From NCBI GenBank assembly GCA_020722625.1, contig DYKK01000179.1, forward strand, positions 1 to 6,822: 6,822 nt of DNA, read 5' to 3'. Each line of letters starts with the position of its first letter. The stretch's first letter is position 1. The translations under genes and the position numbers were made by a program. This DNA is from Anaeromyxobacter dehalogenans. Its GTDB lineage: Bacteria > Myxococcota_A > UBA9042 > DTJE01. This document shows positions 6,724 to 6,822 of the stretch, in pieces. The notes below the pieces were generated by a model. The model had not been told where the DNA came from and made no database searches. It worked only from the letters and a program-made list of their open reading frames with translations.

Positions 6724-6822
6724 ATGTGCTCACGGCGATGGACATGGATGCCGGCCCTGGCCGCGGTCCTGGTCATCGTCCCGGCCTTTTCCGCCCGGGC
6801 GGAGACGGCGCGGGACAAGGCC
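6724..6822 (+). CDS. Secreted or exported protein of unknown function, N-terminus (partial)
   Basis: The frame starts at ATG 6724, 12 bases after the helicase stop, and runs 33 codons to the right edge. The N-terminus is a textbook Sec signal peptide: a basic n-region (MCSRRW), a hydrophobic core (PALAAVLVIVPAF), and an A-x-A-type cleavage site SARA followed by ETARDKA. The mature part is too short to identify. There is no lipobox, because no cysteine follows the hydrophobic core. The strong Shine-Dalgarno and minimal spacing put it in the same transcription unit as the helicase. A secreted product is not a standard partner of a DruE-like helicase, so co-transcription may be incidental. Confidence 0.75.
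   Translation, partial: MCSRRWTWMPALAAVLVIVPAFSARAETARDKA

Noticed and set aside
1..6822. CRISPR arrays, tRNA or rRNA genes, IS ends
   Set aside because: I saw no regularly spaced direct repeats, cloverleaf signatures, rRNA sequence, transposase motifs or flanking inverted repeats on reading both strands.

Overview
This is a very GC-rich bacterial window. Coding regions have strong G/C third-position bias, and Shine-Dalgarno sequences of the AGGAGG/GGAG type precede the genes. The style, plus a vitamin K epoxide reductase (VKOR) family protein at the left edge, would fit a high-GC Gram-negative lineage such as a Myxococcota-like or related environmental/metagenomic bacterium. The taxon cannot be fixed from the sequence alone.

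Layout. Positions 1-242 (minus strand) hold the N-terminal 80 codons of a VKOR-family membrane protein that runs off the left edge. Positions 243-348 are a divergent intergenic region with a clear ribosome binding site for the VKOR gene and weak candidate promoters in both directions. On the plus strand a signal-peptide-like gene start (GTG 349) lasts only about 14 codons. It then gives way, in a different frame, to the C-terminal half of an AlbA_2/RecG-C-like ATP-binding regulator (about 392-1228). That gene lacks its N-terminal DNA-binding domain and any credible start, so it looks like a remnant or a deletion junction. Positions 1229-1350 hold no gene.

The dominant feature is 1351-6711, a 1786-residue superfamily 2 DEVH-box helicase with several zinc ribbons, a DUF1998/MZB zinc module and a C-terminal VSR/DUF559-like nuclease-fold domain. 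Its size and architecture resemble the large DUF1998 helicases of anti-phage systems, most closely DruE of Druantia, and more distantly DrmA/DrmB of DISARM and the repair helicase MrfA/YprA. None of the usual partner genes are in the window. At 6724 a secreted or exported protein begins. Its ribosome binding site overlaps the helicase stop codon, so the two are probably co-transcribed.

Reading. The left side is ordinary envelope/redox housekeeping. The block from about 392 to 6711 looks like a defence-type accessory segment, with a broken AlbA_2-type gene next to a solitary DruE-like helicase-nuclease. The most interesting points are the helicase architecture, its apparent lack of known partners, the chimeric junction near 390, and the coupled secreted protein.
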